A stretch of DNA of 20,000 nucleotides from Trachelipus rathkii (taxonomy: Eukaryota > Arthropoda > Malacostraca > Isopoda > Trachelipodidae): assembly GCA_015478945.1 (NCBI GenBank), contig JABUQX010113439.1, positions 1 through 20,000 of the forward strand. Reading direction: 5' to 3'. The notes beneath the pieces were generated by a model. The model was not told the origin of the DNA. It ran no database searches and was given only the letters and a program-made list of their open reading frames with translations. Position 1 is the stretch's first letter. Each line of letters starts with the position of its first letter. A program made the translations under genes and the position numbers. This document shows, one piece after another, positions 1 through 9,913 of the stretch.

Positions 1-230
1 TGCATTTGCGAGTGGGCTCAGTTTGATAACCGCTTTCTCTTTAAAAGTCCACACAACAAAATACATTTCATACGCAGGGCGCTTTAGTAACTCTTTATTT
101 CCAAAGAAAGTACAGTTACACGACTTTTTGCACGTGCATGTTCTTAAAATTCTGTCGAATTACGATAAAAAATATCACTGAACGCTGAAACACAGTAAGA
201 AACATTAATGAACACACAAAAAACAAAATT
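1..230. other. Unassigned stretch at the left edge
   Basis: This segment has a more balanced base composition than the TA tract that follows. I see no open frame of useful length, no splice-bounded exon and no repeat that I recognise. It may be the end of a feature lying outside the window. Confidence 0.3.
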
Positions 231-406
231 AATATATAATATAGTATATATATATATATATAATATATATATAATATTTATATATATTATATAACATTTA
301 ATTATATAATTTTATTTTATTTAAGTATTAACTGTATTGTATAATATTTATAATATATAATAATATATATATAATATAATATATAATAAATATATAATTA
401 ATATAT

Positions 407-437
<31 letters not shown>

Positions 438-512
438 ATATAATGATATTTATATTATAATATATATAATATATATATATACAGTATATTATTATAATAG
501 ATATATAAATAT

Positions 513-550
<38 letters not shown>

Positions 551-594
551 TATATATATATATATATATATATATAATAATATATATATAAATA
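231..594. repeat. Long interrupted (TA)n microsatellite
   Basis: The tract is almost entirely alternating T and A, broken by AA, TT and ATT/AAT interruptions and a few single G or C bases. Such tracts are self-complementary and can extrude cruciforms; they are also where assemblies tend to be least reliable. It lies about 280 bp before the recognisable start of the hAT pseudogene and has a counterpart after that pseudogene. Confidence 0.95.
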
Positions 595-619
595 TGTGTG
601 TGTGGGTGTGTGTAGTGTA
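594..619. repeat. (TG)n microsatellite
   Basis: A short imperfect run of TG dinucleotides follows the TA tract directly, as in a compound TA/TG microsatellite. Interruptions are GGG and a TAGTG unit. Confidence 0.85.
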
Positions 620-871
620 GCGCTTATCTTTTTTTTAAACTTTTCATAGGGTACCTCTTTCTTCGGGGATCATGAGGAGAACGAAAAGCTCTTATGTTCA
701 GTTGCGAGCACAGGACATAGTAAAAAAACGAGAGGGAAACCCGCCCCCAAAGGTATCAATTTCAACAACATTAAACCGTATATTAATATAAAGAAGTTGA
801 AAATATTAAGGCAGGGATCATGCCAGCTTACATTCCGCCAAAAATCGTTCTGACAACACGTAGACAGAAAA
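620..871. other. Unassigned sequence before the hAT pseudogene
   Basis: This stretch probably contains the 5' end of the hAT element (terminal repeat, leader and first codons), but I could not find an inverted repeat matching anything downstream of the transposase. On the plus strand near 730-770 it is rich in lysine- and proline-type codons, which would suit the basic N-terminal part of such a transposase; this is only suggestive. A minus-strand open frame over 670-990 overlaps the transposase remains antisense and is taken as chance. Confidence 0.3.
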
Positions 872-2784
872 CAATGTTTTAGGAACAGAAATATAGGTTG
901 GCTAGCATACAGGGAAGAAAAACGAGGCGCATTTAGTCTGGTGCCAAAATTTGCATGAAAAGTACACACTGTGAAACGCAGATTTGCCATTTTCGTAAGT
1001 GATGTAGTCAGTTCTATTACTGAAAGCTTTAGGAAAAAATGGGAAATTAGAGAAGCATGAACACTCTTCAGCTCACACTATAAGTTTAGAAATGGAAAAC
1101 CTCAGGGGACAGGCTATGAATAAACATTCACGCTCAAATTGTTCAGCAGAGTGAAAGTGAAAAAGACTTAAATAGGAAAGGTTTAAAATACTTTTTCGAG
1201 GGTTGGTAAAGGAAGAAGTAGCTTACACTACAAAATATCAGAGTTTGATTGAAAGTATTTTGAACAAATTGAATGATTGATTTTAAAACATGGAGGAAAG
1301 TTCAGAGTGATAGGTCGAATTACAGAAGCAAGGACACTGCCGGTGATCTTCTGTTATGTATTGTTTGGAAGAGATGATTGAAAAAAAAAAACATTGAAAA
1401 AACAAAGAAGTTCTCCAAGAAAAGCAAATGAGAGCACTTCCTTAAGAAATGAAATGGAGCTGAGTATTAATGTTTATGAGTATTGGAGGGTAAAAAATCC
1501 CCCGAGGAAGAAGTTCTTGTTCAATTGGTTAAAATATGCAATGGAAAAGCAGAAACTATTGCAAATGCTATTGATAAGAAGCTGACTGATCTTGATGTAG
1601 AATTCATGACATATTGCTTTGAATTTGATGGTGCTTCTAATATTGCTGGAAAAGTTGGAGGTGTAAAAAAAGCTTTCAGAAAAGGCAAACAAAGAAGTTC
1701 TCTATATACACTGTAGAGCACATATATTGTCCCTGCAGCAGCCTCCTGCAGAAATAAAAAGCAGAAGGTCAAAAGTGTTTTGTTTATATTTTGAAAGACA
1801 TTTACAATCTGTTAGCAAGTCGCCAAAAAAAAAAATATTTTGCATGATATTTATTAATCAATGATCCAATCTCAAGATTCCAGAATGCATTGAAATGGTC
1901 AGATGGTTATCTCATTATAAGATAGTGAAGTCTTGAGGAGCTTAAAGTCAATTTTGATGGCAGAGAAGGGACAGACTTGCATCCACATGCAGGGCATCTT
2001 GCTTGGAAATCAGAAAGAGATTTCCTTGTACTTGTTATGTATGAATGAAACCTCCTGGAGTCACTCTCTTATCTTGAGCAATGGCTTTGCAAGAAAGAAG
2101 GAACTTTTCAGGTAATGACCAAAAGTCATCCCCCTGAATTACGGAACCAATTTGCACCTGCCAAATTAAATATTGAAAATCAGTGTGGGACGCAATTATT
2201 ACTTACAAAAAAGGTTGTGTGTGTAAAATGAAAGAAGTTTTGCATCTGAAGTGCGCTAATGATTGCTGATAAGAGATTAAGAAAAATGCTTAAAGGAATG
2301 AAGATGATACTGACGATAGGTAATCGAAGAAATTTGAGAAAGTTCCAATGGACAAATCAATTGAAATATATGATATTGCTAGTCGCTTTGAGACTTTTCA
2401 GTCATTAAACAAATTTACAACCTGATATTGAAGAGAAAATTTGTGACCAGTCCAAAATGACTTTAATGCGGAAGGCTGTACCTAGCTGACGAAATCCTTC
2501 AATTGGTTATATCAAATTCCATGCTCGAAAGCGAAATATTTAAAGCAGATGAAAGTCCATTGTCGAAAGATATTAGAATCGGACGTGGATGTATTGCGAG
2601 TTTACAAAAGCTCTGTAAATCCTTCTTTCATTCCTTGTACGACAACTTCGGTAGAAAGATCGTTCCAGTACTGTGAACCGAATACAAATTATGACAAGAT
2701 ATGGAATGCTGCCAGAAACCTTAAGCGGATTGCTATATGATAAGCATCGAGAGGTCTGAGATTCCAACTGAGGATTTTCTATAA
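872..2784 (+). pseudogene. hAT-family transposase remnant (TTF-type zinc finger, DUF4371-like, hAT C-terminal dimerisation)
   Basis: hAT transposases cut and paste DNA in the nucleus; this copy is dead. The protein can be followed in order through several frames. At 872-955 there is WLAYREEKRGAFSLVPKFA, like the TTF zinc-finger consensus W-L-x-Y-x-EEK-x-GAFCLVC, but with both cysteines lost. At 1044-1151 there is KLEKHEHSSAHTISLEMENL, the usual histidine-rich end of that domain. At 1203-1277 there is EVAYTTKYQSLIESIL. At 1483-1713 there is AETIANAIDKKL and FDGASNIAGKVGGV, the conserved DGAS segment of the catalytic domain. YIHCRAHILSL follows at about 1703, then LKDIYNLLASRQKKKYFA at about 1790 and RWLSHYKIVKS at 1901. 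Near 2645 lies TTSVERSF, the hAT dimerisation signature, then LPETLSGLLYDKHREV (ending 2756) and EIPTEDFL with a stop at 2782-2784. At least five frame changes and several internal stops separate the pieces. Most pieces match memory of ZMYM1-like hAT proteins; 1280-1480 and 2110-2540 are poorly matched. The family call is firm; exact ends are not. Confidence 0.85.
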
Positions 2785-2901
2785 ACGAAAAAAAAAAACA
2801 GTTCTGAATCATTATACTTTTGTAAATATTTGTAAACTTTACTGCTTTAATACCCCTTAATTACTTATATTAACTAACGTCGGGCTACGGCCTACGAAGT
2901 G
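2785..2901. other. Sequence between hAT coding remnant and TA tract
   Basis: This is the expected place for the hAT 3' untranslated region and right terminal repeat. It starts with an A-run (about 2790-2800) and ends with the GC-richer GTCGGGCTACGGCCTACGAAG just before the TA tract. No match to a left terminal repeat was found by eye. Confidence 0.3.
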
Positions 2902-3066
2902 TTATATATATATAATATATATATATATCTATAATATATATATATATATATATAGTATATAATATATAATATATATATATATATAATAATATATAATATA
3001 TATATATATATATTAATATATAACTATATAAATACTTATTATATAAATATATATATATATATATTT
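2902..3066. repeat. (TA)n microsatellite
   Basis: Alternating T and A with interruptions, ending in a short TTTACC transition. With the tract at 231-594 it brackets the hAT pseudogene. Confidence 0.95.
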
Positions 3067-3303
3067 ACCAAAGATATATTTCCTTATTTGAAAAAGACTA
3101 TATTACTAATATATATTTTAATAGTAATAAATAGTTTCATAATAATGTTTCTTAACCTTATTTATTGTATTTATCTACATCTCAGATAAAAATTTCACAA
3201 ATAGAATTGCATATATTTATACAACATTAGACTTGGTTATATTTCGGGTCTAATCTAATTCAATAAGACAGGTAAACTAATAAGAATAAAATTATGCTGA
3301 CAA
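3067..3303. other. AT-rich spacer, no feature seen
   Basis: AT-rich sequence with no open frame of note and no repeat structure beyond short A and T runs. Confidence 0.3.
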
Positions 3304-3537
3304 GTGACAAGAAATATTATCCGTTTAATTTTATGTAAATTATTTATACTTATGTGCCCCCCGAATCTCTCTAAAGCCCCCCCGGAAGTATGTCTGAAAG
3401 AAACACTGGCCCCGGGGCGGTATTTTGCTACTGATGTTGAGCGACTGCAAGGTTTCCCCCGTCTTATGGGGAAAAATTTCTTGAAAATTAACTTTCCAAT
3501 GGACAGCGGCAAATTTACTCCGTATACTAAAAATTAA
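3304..3537 (+). other. GC-richer patch with an unrecognised 77-codon open frame
   Basis: Bases from about 3354 to 3480 stand out from the AT-rich surroundings, with a run of six Cs, one of seven Cs and a CCCCGGGG palindrome. The plus-strand open frame starts in AT-rich sequence, and its second half includes GRYFATDVERLQGFPRLMG. RLQGFP recalls a motif of C5 DNA methyltransferases, but no other part of that family is present, so I do not make that assignment. The patch may be part of an old repeat or a fragment of an exon. I do not recognise it. Confidence 0.15.
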
Positions 3538-3945
3538 TCAAACCAAAAAAATTGTGGATCTTCCTCACCTGATACCATAACCTATACCATGATACTTATT
3601 ATATGGTTATATACGTTTCGTGCTGATTGTAATGAGTAATAATAAAAAGGTTAATCGCGATGTTTCACCTTAAGATGACTCTATAAAAAAATTGACCCTT
3701 CCCCCCCCTGTTCATGTTTAGCACGAATAAAAGAGTATTTCAGGATTTAAAAATACAACAAGATCATATCGAAGAGCAGTCAATTCTGCGTGCGAAAAGG
3801 TGTTTAAGAACCTAAAAAAAACAAACATAGTAATGAAGTGAAACTACCTCCTAACTAAGTAGTTAGAAAGACTGGTTTTGGAGGGACGGCTGGGAATCCT
3901 GGAGATTCCTGGAAATCCTGAAGTTTTAAAAGATATATAAGATAT
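3538..3945. other. Unassigned spacer with a C-run
   Basis: AT-rich sequence with an isolated run of eight Cs at about 3702-3709, and near 3898-3920 a short local duplication of the type GGAATCCTGGAGATTCCTGG. No coding signal is seen. Confidence 0.3.
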
Positions 3946-4002
3946 TATTAATATAGAATAAAATAAAAATAAATAAAACTAAAATAAATAAATAAATAAA
4001 AC
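3946..4002. repeat. (AAAT)n-type microsatellite
   Basis: Repeated AAATA/AATA units on the plus strand, the cleanest run being at about 3982-4000. Confidence 0.8.
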
Positions 4003-4238
4003 TTTTTATACAAACATATAAATTAAAAGAATATAGAAACGTAAAAGAAAATACATAACAATTAAATGTTTATATTAACATGTGAAAAATGTAAATGTCT
4101 TACAACGACGCTTTAAAAATGTAACACATCTCGTTTACATTCATAGAAATAGCAGTCATTGTGATCAGTTATTAGCTACGAATGATAGCCAGGCTAATGT
4201 AATTAAAGTTAAAGTGTCCATAATTATTGTGTGGTTGA

Positions 4239-4265
4239 TGTGTGTGTGTGTGTGTGGTGTGTGTA
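4239..4265. repeat. (TG)n microsatellite
   Basis: About eleven consecutive TG units, one GG interruption and two further GT units, leading into TATATGG. Confidence 0.9.
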
Positions 4266-4301
4266 TATGGATTATGTGTAGATTTTGATGTTCATATACA
4301 G

Positions 4302-4428
4302 TATATATTAGATATAATATAATAATAAATAATATAATAAATAATGAATAATTAATAACTAATAGATAAAATAATGAATATAATAATAATATTAATATAA
4401 TAATAATAATAATAATAATATAATAAAA
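4302..4428. repeat. (AAT)n / (TA)n compound microsatellite
   Basis: AATAAT units with ATATA and AATGAA variants; the purest (AAT)n lies at about 4400-4418. The minus-strand open frame over 4165-4599 is a translation of this repeat (runs of isoleucine) and is not a gene. Confidence 0.9.
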
Positions 4429-4498
4429 ACTACGTTTAGATAAAAAAAACAAAGTAAAGTCAGTAAACTCAAAATTGGGAACAAAGCTAATAAAGCAT

Positions 4499-4576
4499 TT
4501 ACCCTTCTCATGGTTTTTACTGTCAAAAGAGTATAGGAACACCGAAAGTAAATTAAATCTCGTTACCCTTCTCATG
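4499..4576. repeat. 14-bp direct repeat pair
   Basis: TTACCCTTCTCATG occurs exactly at 4499-4512 and again at 4563-4576, 64 bp apart start to start. The sequence between contains no recognisable element. An exact 14-mer with four Cs is unlikely in this composition unless duplicated, so a small local duplication is the simplest reading. Confidence 0.7.
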
Positions 4577-5080
4577 TGCTTCAAAAATATGGGAAACAAG
4601 GAAGTAATAATGCTCCTCGTTTGATACGCTCAATCCTATGTTGTGCAAAGGAAAAAGAAATTCAATGGGCAGACCCACAAAAAAATAATAACCCACCCCT
4701 AGTTTACCAAACTGACCGCTTCCGATGGTGTGGTTTCAAACGACATATGAGAACAAAGTGAATAGAATATTCTCATTATACGCCCGTTCTTCCAATGGTG
4801 TACAATCATTACCAGATCAATGATCATTCCGTTCGAATCTTCTAATGGCTGCCCGATGGATGGTCAGTAGACACAGCAACTCACAGTTCATCCCTGAATA
4901 GGATCTGACCGCTTTGAGTGCCTGGTCGTAACCAAGATTTACTCGTGAATGTTAGGTGAACCTACGGGGTTAGAGAGCAAATTTACCCTACCAAAGTTCT
5001 AACAGTTGCCTGCGAAACCTGAAGGCAAGGTGGAATCCGCATCGCCGTATATTTGGTGTGTGGATCTATGTGGGGAATAC
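4577..5080. other. GC-richer unassigned patch
   Basis: About 500 bp of more balanced composition between AT microsatellites. A plus-strand open frame of 61 codons (4576-4761) contains DRFRWCGFKRHMRTK but matches no family I know. Loose recurrences of CTGACCGCTT (4712 and about 4907) and of an AATGGTGT/GATGGTGT motif (about 4721 and 4793) hint at degenerate internal repetition. It may be an old unclassified repeat. Confidence 0.2.
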
Positions 5081-5230
5081 AATAAATAATATAAAATAAT
5101 AAATAATAACACCTATTTGATAGGAGATAATCAATTAATTAATAATAAAAATAATATAATAATGATGGAAGTAGATAAATACCATAACCTCAACTAATAA
5201 TAATGAATAATTAATATATAATAATAATTT
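5081..5230. repeat. (AAT/AATA)n low-complexity tract
   Basis: Three blocks of AATAAT and ATAATA units (about 5081-5110, 5136-5165 and 5196-5230), separated by short non-repetitive sequence. Confidence 0.8.
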
Positions 5231-5286
5231 TGGTGGGAGCGGTTGATTGGGGTAGTAATAAGATGAAATTGCTATGCTGAACTCTA

Positions 5287-5304
5287 GGGGCTGGAGAACG
5301 CCCC
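5287..5304. other. Small GC-rich foldback
   Basis: GGGGC at 5287-5291 pairs with GCCCC at 5300-5304 across an 8-base loop. It is the only GC-rich stem in this part of the window. The stem is short and no terminator or regulatory role is claimed. Confidence 0.4.
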
Positions 5305-5617
5305 CAGTTGCTGTTTGTTTCCTAAGTTTTGGGTTATAAATGGTCAAAAGTACAAGAATGCTTTTCTAGATTTATGATAATAGCTAAGCCGAGTTTAATG
5401 AAGGGGAGATGCTGATATAGATGCAGGTTCCGACCTAGTGAGGACGGTAAGGTTGTATGTTTATTTGCTTCTCATATTATGATCAATGTTTAATGTAATA
5501 TCTTTAATATTAAACATTAAATAATAGTTTTTGAGGAGTATTGAGCGCCTTTGTAAAACCCCCAGGTCTGATAGTATTTTATTTGCTAACGGTACTACTT
5601 CTCTCGTATTATATTTT
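5305..5617. other. Unassigned spacer
   Basis: Mixed AT-rich sequence with no coding signal. The motif TTTATT at 5578-5583 reads AATAAA on the minus strand, about 300 nt beyond the stop of the minus-strand gene candidate at 5879-6211; it could be a polyadenylation signal if that gene is real. Confidence 0.25.
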
Positions 5618-5870
5618 AACATCAACAACGAACACAACGACGGGATCTAACAATCACAAAACAACATAACACCACCACCAAAAACTAACAACTAACTGAC
5701 CTTAACAATCATACAGATCAATAACAATATCCAACAACTTTTGCAGACGTTCTATATCCAACAACATATCATACAATCGAAACAACAACAACAAACAACC
5801 AACAAAATGTAACAAAATTAAGAACAACACCTGGCTAAATATCATACCAACAATACAACAAACAACTTAG
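5618..5870. repeat. A/C-rich strand-asymmetric stretch with degenerate CAA units
   Basis: The plus strand here is dominated by A and C (CAACAAC, CACCACCACC and ACAACATAAC units), with few G or T bases. Sequence on both sides does not share this bias. This looks like a decayed (CAA)n repeat; on the minus strand it would be T/G-rich and would fall in the 3' untranslated region of the gene candidate next to it. Confidence 0.6.
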
Positions 5871-5878
5871 TTAGCAGA

Positions 5879-5932
5879 TCAATCGTGTTCTGTTGTCGAG
5901 ATTGTTTCTCTAATCGCATTTAGGAACTTTTT
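5879..5932 (-). CDS. Candidate terminal exon (low confidence)
   Basis: Read on the minus strand, this encodes KKFLNAIRETISTTEHD and then a TGA stop at 5881-5879. It is preceded by a possible splice acceptor ending in GGAAG, with a T-rich stretch upstream. Joined in phase 0 to the candidate exon at 6107-6211 it leaves an intron of 174 nt, a plausible size. An alternative is a short independent frame starting at an ATG at 5962-5960. No family is recognised. The acceptor is weak and the exon is short, so it could be chance. Confidence 0.15.
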   Translation of the reverse strand, partial: KKFLNAIRETISTTEHD

Positions 5933-6106
5933 CTTCCAAATACAATCAAATAAAGAATTCATTTCTCAATAAGAAATATATATAATTTGTTATATTAAAA
6001 ATACCTATTTCTGATAATTTTCACATCATATATATGAAATAGATCAATAAAACCATTGTAAAATAAGACAAACAGTAACAGTAATAAAAATTGATCTTAA
6101 ACTAAC

Positions 6107-6211
6107 CTTAAGTTCGTCATCTAATTTATCGACTTCATCTTTAACACTATCGTCATTTTCTTTGCTTTCTTTAATATGAGACAGGTTGCTCACATTTGAT
6201 GTTGAAGATTG
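6107..6211 (-). CDS. Candidate internal exon with a good splice donor (low confidence)
   Basis: On the minus strand, 35 open codons run from just after a TGA (6214-6212) to 6107, ending KENDDSVKDEVDKLDDELK, and are followed at once by GTTAGT, a good match to a splice donor. The true 5' edge is not known; AG dinucleotides at 6190-6189 or nearer could serve as acceptor. The acidic, lysine- and serine-rich composition is that of a disordered or coiled-coil segment rather than of a chance translation of TA repeats. No family is recognised and no further upstream exon was found, so the gene model is speculative. Confidence 0.2.
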
Positions 6212-6296
6212 TCATACATAGGTATGATGATGATTCGCAAATAAGAATATATGGTTTTGTCCACAATATGAATTGGAGATTGTCATATTCAGGTAT
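6204..6296. repeat. Imperfect 22-bp direct repeat pair
   Basis: GAAGATTGTCATACATAGGTAT at 6204-6225 recurs with four mismatches at 6275-6296, 71 bp downstream; the shared core is AGATTGTCATA with AGGTAT. The first copy overlaps the 5' side of the candidate exon. Confidence 0.5.
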
Positions 6297-6759
6297 TGGC
6301 TGACAATTACTGATAGTGAAATGGCTTCACATTTATGTTTAATAAACTGCTGTGCTGAATAATTTATGACAGTTGATTTCTTTTAGGGATTTACGACATA
6401 GAGTGATAAATAATCTTCTTTTATCTTATTTGTTAATATATGTTTATTTATATATTTTTAATATGATATTGTCATTATAATGTAGATTAATATTTAAGTA
6501 TTAGATTTTTGTGTTTATTGGTGTATATATATTTTTTTTATGAATTGTATATATATATGTGTATGTATTTATTATGCTCTTAGTTTTATAATTTTGTACT
6601 ATTGCGATTTAATTTTCTATTTATTCTTCACTATTATACTGAATATAGGAATAATTATTCAATTACTTACTTATTTAGAAACCTGTACTGACCTACTTAG
6701 CATTGCACATATTTTATATTAAGTATCAAGAATGCATAACTCTTAAAGTTGTATTATAA
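6297..6759. other. AT-rich spacer, nothing seen
   Basis: AT-rich sequence with short TA runs; a 60-codon frame at 6540-6722 is rich in isoleucine, leucine and tyrosine, as expected by chance at this base composition. Confidence 0.4.
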
Positions 6760-6766
6760 TGTAGAT

Positions 6767-6783
6767 GTTTGTGTGTGTGTGTG
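6767..6783. repeat. Short (TG)n run
   Basis: About eight TG units, followed by a G/T-rich stretch (to about 6855) containing several further TGTG pieces. Confidence 0.75.
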
Positions 6784-6859
6784 GAGAACGTGATGATGTG
6801 TGAGTGTGCTGATACTTGATATTTTAGTGGTTAGTGTGGTCGTGTGTTAGTGCGTATCT

Positions 6860-8310
6860 CTATGTATCTAATATGAAAATTATAGGTTATCTGATAAGAG
6901 CATCGTTGGCTAAGTAACTACTCTTTACTCATATAGAGGATAATATATAGAATAATAACCAAATTCACACAATAAAATGATCTCTTTAAGATAGATATTG
7001 TATAATTAAAGATATTTATTGAAAATACCTTCTCACATAGCCTATGATAATTGAATATTGATTATATATTATACTTTACTATGCTTTTCTAATGTATAAT
7101 AAAACTTTCTAATAGAATTTCCCTCATTTTCTAATATAATTAATAGGTAACTATTCTAAATATGCTTTTATAATGCGGTAGCTACTTAAATAGTAGTAGA
7201 AATTATTTATACTAATTAAAAATATAGTAAATTGCAAAATATATAGGAAATAGAATATGAGCAATTATTCTAAAATTATTAACTACATATTAATACCTCA
7301 TATAATTTACTCAAACGATACTATAATATGCCTGTTAATATAAAATGAACAAAATAGTGAATTATTCTTACATTGAAATTTTCTAATATCTTCACTCTAA
7401 TTTGTTTTTCTAATATTTTATACATTTTAAATATATCTTATACAATTAGTGAGTGAAATTATGTTTTATACATTACGACTAATAATTATTATTTTGACTC
7501 ACATGTATTATTATTCACGCTAGTATGTATTTAAAATAAAAGAGAAAGACAAAAAAAAATATATCCATTCCTATAACCATATCAGAGTATTAATATAAAA
7601 TAACTTAAATGTAATATATAATATATAATTGTTTTATGGCTGAGATATTAATTACGAAACCAATCACGAGAAATAAAAGATGACGAAAGGTGAACAGAAA
7701 AAATTTAATAAGTGTATTTGTTTTTATTGGGACCGGATTGAACGGTGTAAGAAAGAATAATTAGCGAAGATAAAAGTGCCCAGATAATTGGGGACTTCTA
7801 TATGTGGGGCCAACGTTAAGGTAATCCTCGAGCACGTAAAAGATTTTAAGTCTGATGTATAAGAGACTATTGTATATTATTTGAAGATCTACTATGTCTA
7901 ATTCACAGTCCAGGTTTATAAACTCTTATACTGCCAAAGTAGATAAATGCACATTACCTCCATCATTAGATTGAAATAAACTTTATGTGGTTGTTCAATA
8001 ACTCACATTATATAAGATAATGCATACGTATGGTTTTTATGTAATGTAATATATGCTCACTGAAATATTATGGATAACTACGATGAATATTAATAAAATT
8101 GGTTTGAAGGTTTATAAGGATGCAAGCTCACATCAAAGTATAATAATAGTGATATAAAATGCTAGTATGTAATCATAATTATTAATTGTAACTCTTTACG
8201 AAACACTTTAAGCGTATCTCTCACAATTATGACTTGATGGCGTGGGATATTGTGGATGCCGTAGAACTATAAAAAAAGAAGGTTTGTAAATGGTAAAGAA
8301 ACACCATCTC
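6860..8310. other. Long AT-rich stretch with no gene seen
   Basis: About 1.4 kb of AT-rich sequence. Open frames are short and show no amino acid pattern that suggests selection. There is no RNA gene signature, tandem array or transposon end that I can recognise. Confidence 0.45.
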
Positions 8311-8640
8311 TCTATCTTTGCTCAGGTGTTGTAGGAGGATGTCATTGCTCTTTTCGTATGTTCACTGTAGCGCGGGAGAGTTATATGCTCAACATGGTCG
8401 AGTAGGTGAGACCATTTCCTTGTATTATTTATTGACATGAGACGCGAATTTGGCACTCTAATCAGGCGTGATCTACAGATCAGCGAGCGGTTATATCGCA
8501 CAGGTGAGCCTACTATCCCATCCACCTTGTTATAAGCCTGTGACATGAAAGAAAGGAAATATTTACTTAAAAAGCTTAAATCCAAAAGGTGTATTTTAAA
8601 AGGTGTTATATCATACATTTATTTTTATATTGGCTCTTAT
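8311..8640. other. Slightly GC-richer stretch with a 98-codon minus-strand frame
   Basis: The minus-strand open frame 8618-8322 is the longest in the middle of the window. It contains KVDGIVGSPVRYNRSLIC and RKWSHLLDHVEHITLPRY, but matches no family I know, and has no clear splice sites or upstream signals. The perfect palindrome TGATCT-AC-AGATCA lies within it at 8469-8482. I regard the frame as probably chance, but it is the best open frame between 6.3 and 14.5 kb. Confidence 0.12.
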
Positions 8641-9900
8641 TATTAATGAGCAAGGAGGAATCCTTTAAATAATAAAAATGACAATAATATAAATGATTAC
8701 TTGCAATATTAATAATCAATTTTTATATAATACTCAATCACCAAGACTCAGAAGTATAGTAATACATGATTGTGTGAATTATCATTGGAAGATAGATAAT
8801 TCATACATGAAATAAAATAATATTTATGGAATAAATCACTCACTACATGAATGAGTAAACTGAGTCAATCTCATATGTGTTCGAATCATTAATATGACAC
8901 TAACTTTATGATCATGCGATAATACTTAGAATCGAATTTTATTATAGTCAACAATTATATATGTTAAGTAAGATGACTCTCAAATAATAAATAATATATA
9001 ATAATAATCATTAATATATAATATACAATTTGGATCAATCAATCAAGATTTGCACTTTGAATAATAAATATACAATGGTGATATAAAAAAGATATATATA
9101 ATCATGAGTTGTATTATTTTTTCACGCGTATCTGGGCATAGGTTTAAATATTGTAATGAAATATTCCAACTCTAGGGTTTACTCTATATACTCTCATATC
9201 TATATCATGAGTCCGGGTTTTTGTTGGAGAGTCTATTTACTCCACAGGATTTTTCTAGACTCACTGATTATAAAATTTGTAGCGCTATGCACTATACAAA
9301 CCAATTCTATATACAGAATTAATAATGATTTACTTAGATCTATCTGAGAGTATTGATATACTCTAATTCTCTCTTTACTAAAATCGTAGCACATTTCTTC
9401 TTAATATTATCTATATCTTCTCTTCTCTTCTTATTATCATTACTTAACTATTATCTTAATGATAAATGTCATATGGGCTCGTCTCATTTCTCATGCATAG
9501 ATATCCTGAATTCTTGAAATTTTTACGTTTTAAAGCTTTACATACACTTTTTCTATTGAATATAATTTCTTGTTCTCTTTTCTTATATATTTATGGGAAT
9601 TTTATATATATTAACTCTTAATATTCTATTATTATTTTATTATATCCTAAATTCATATTCAAATTTATATACGTACTTAAAACCTATACTACTCACTCAT
9701 ATTAAAATATAATATTGTAATTAGAATCATAGATGCATAGATAGATAAATAATTTTCAATTCTGCGAATAGTCATTTCTCACTCCATATACAATATAGTA
9801 ATCACTATAACTATCTGACTTTCATTTTATTTGTGTCGTAAAATTTGATGATTGATTAGTGTGATCAGTCCTGGCTAATCGAAGGAATTAGCATCTTCAA
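8641..9900. other. Long AT-rich stretch with no gene seen
   Basis: AT-rich sequence with scattered AATAAT and TATATA pieces; from about 9355 the plus strand becomes pyrimidine-rich (TCTTCTCTTC near 9415-9430). No coding signal is seen. Confidence 0.4.
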
Positions 9901-9913
9901 GAGAGCGAAACGG

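Noticed and set aside
231..594. CRISPR array or origin of replication in the repeat tracts
   Set aside because: The tracts are simple dinucleotide repeats with no unit-and-spacer structure, and the setting is eukaryotic.
670..990. 106-codon minus-strand open frame
   Set aside because: It runs antisense across the start of the hAT transposase remains, has no recognisable domain and is explained by chance.
620..2901. Terminal inverted repeats for the hAT element
   Set aside because: Candidate ends such as GGGTACC near 650 and GGGCTACGGCC near 2882 do not pair with each other beyond a few bases, so no ends are called.
4165..4599. 144-codon minus-strand open frame
   Set aside because: Its middle is a translation of AAT, TA and GT microsatellites (isoleucine runs and threonine-histidine repeats), so it reflects repeats and not a protein.
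4825..4860. tRNA-like B box (GTTCGAATC)
   Set aside because: No matching A box or cloverleaf pairing lies at the right distance upstream; the same holds for the similar GTTCGAATC near 8880.
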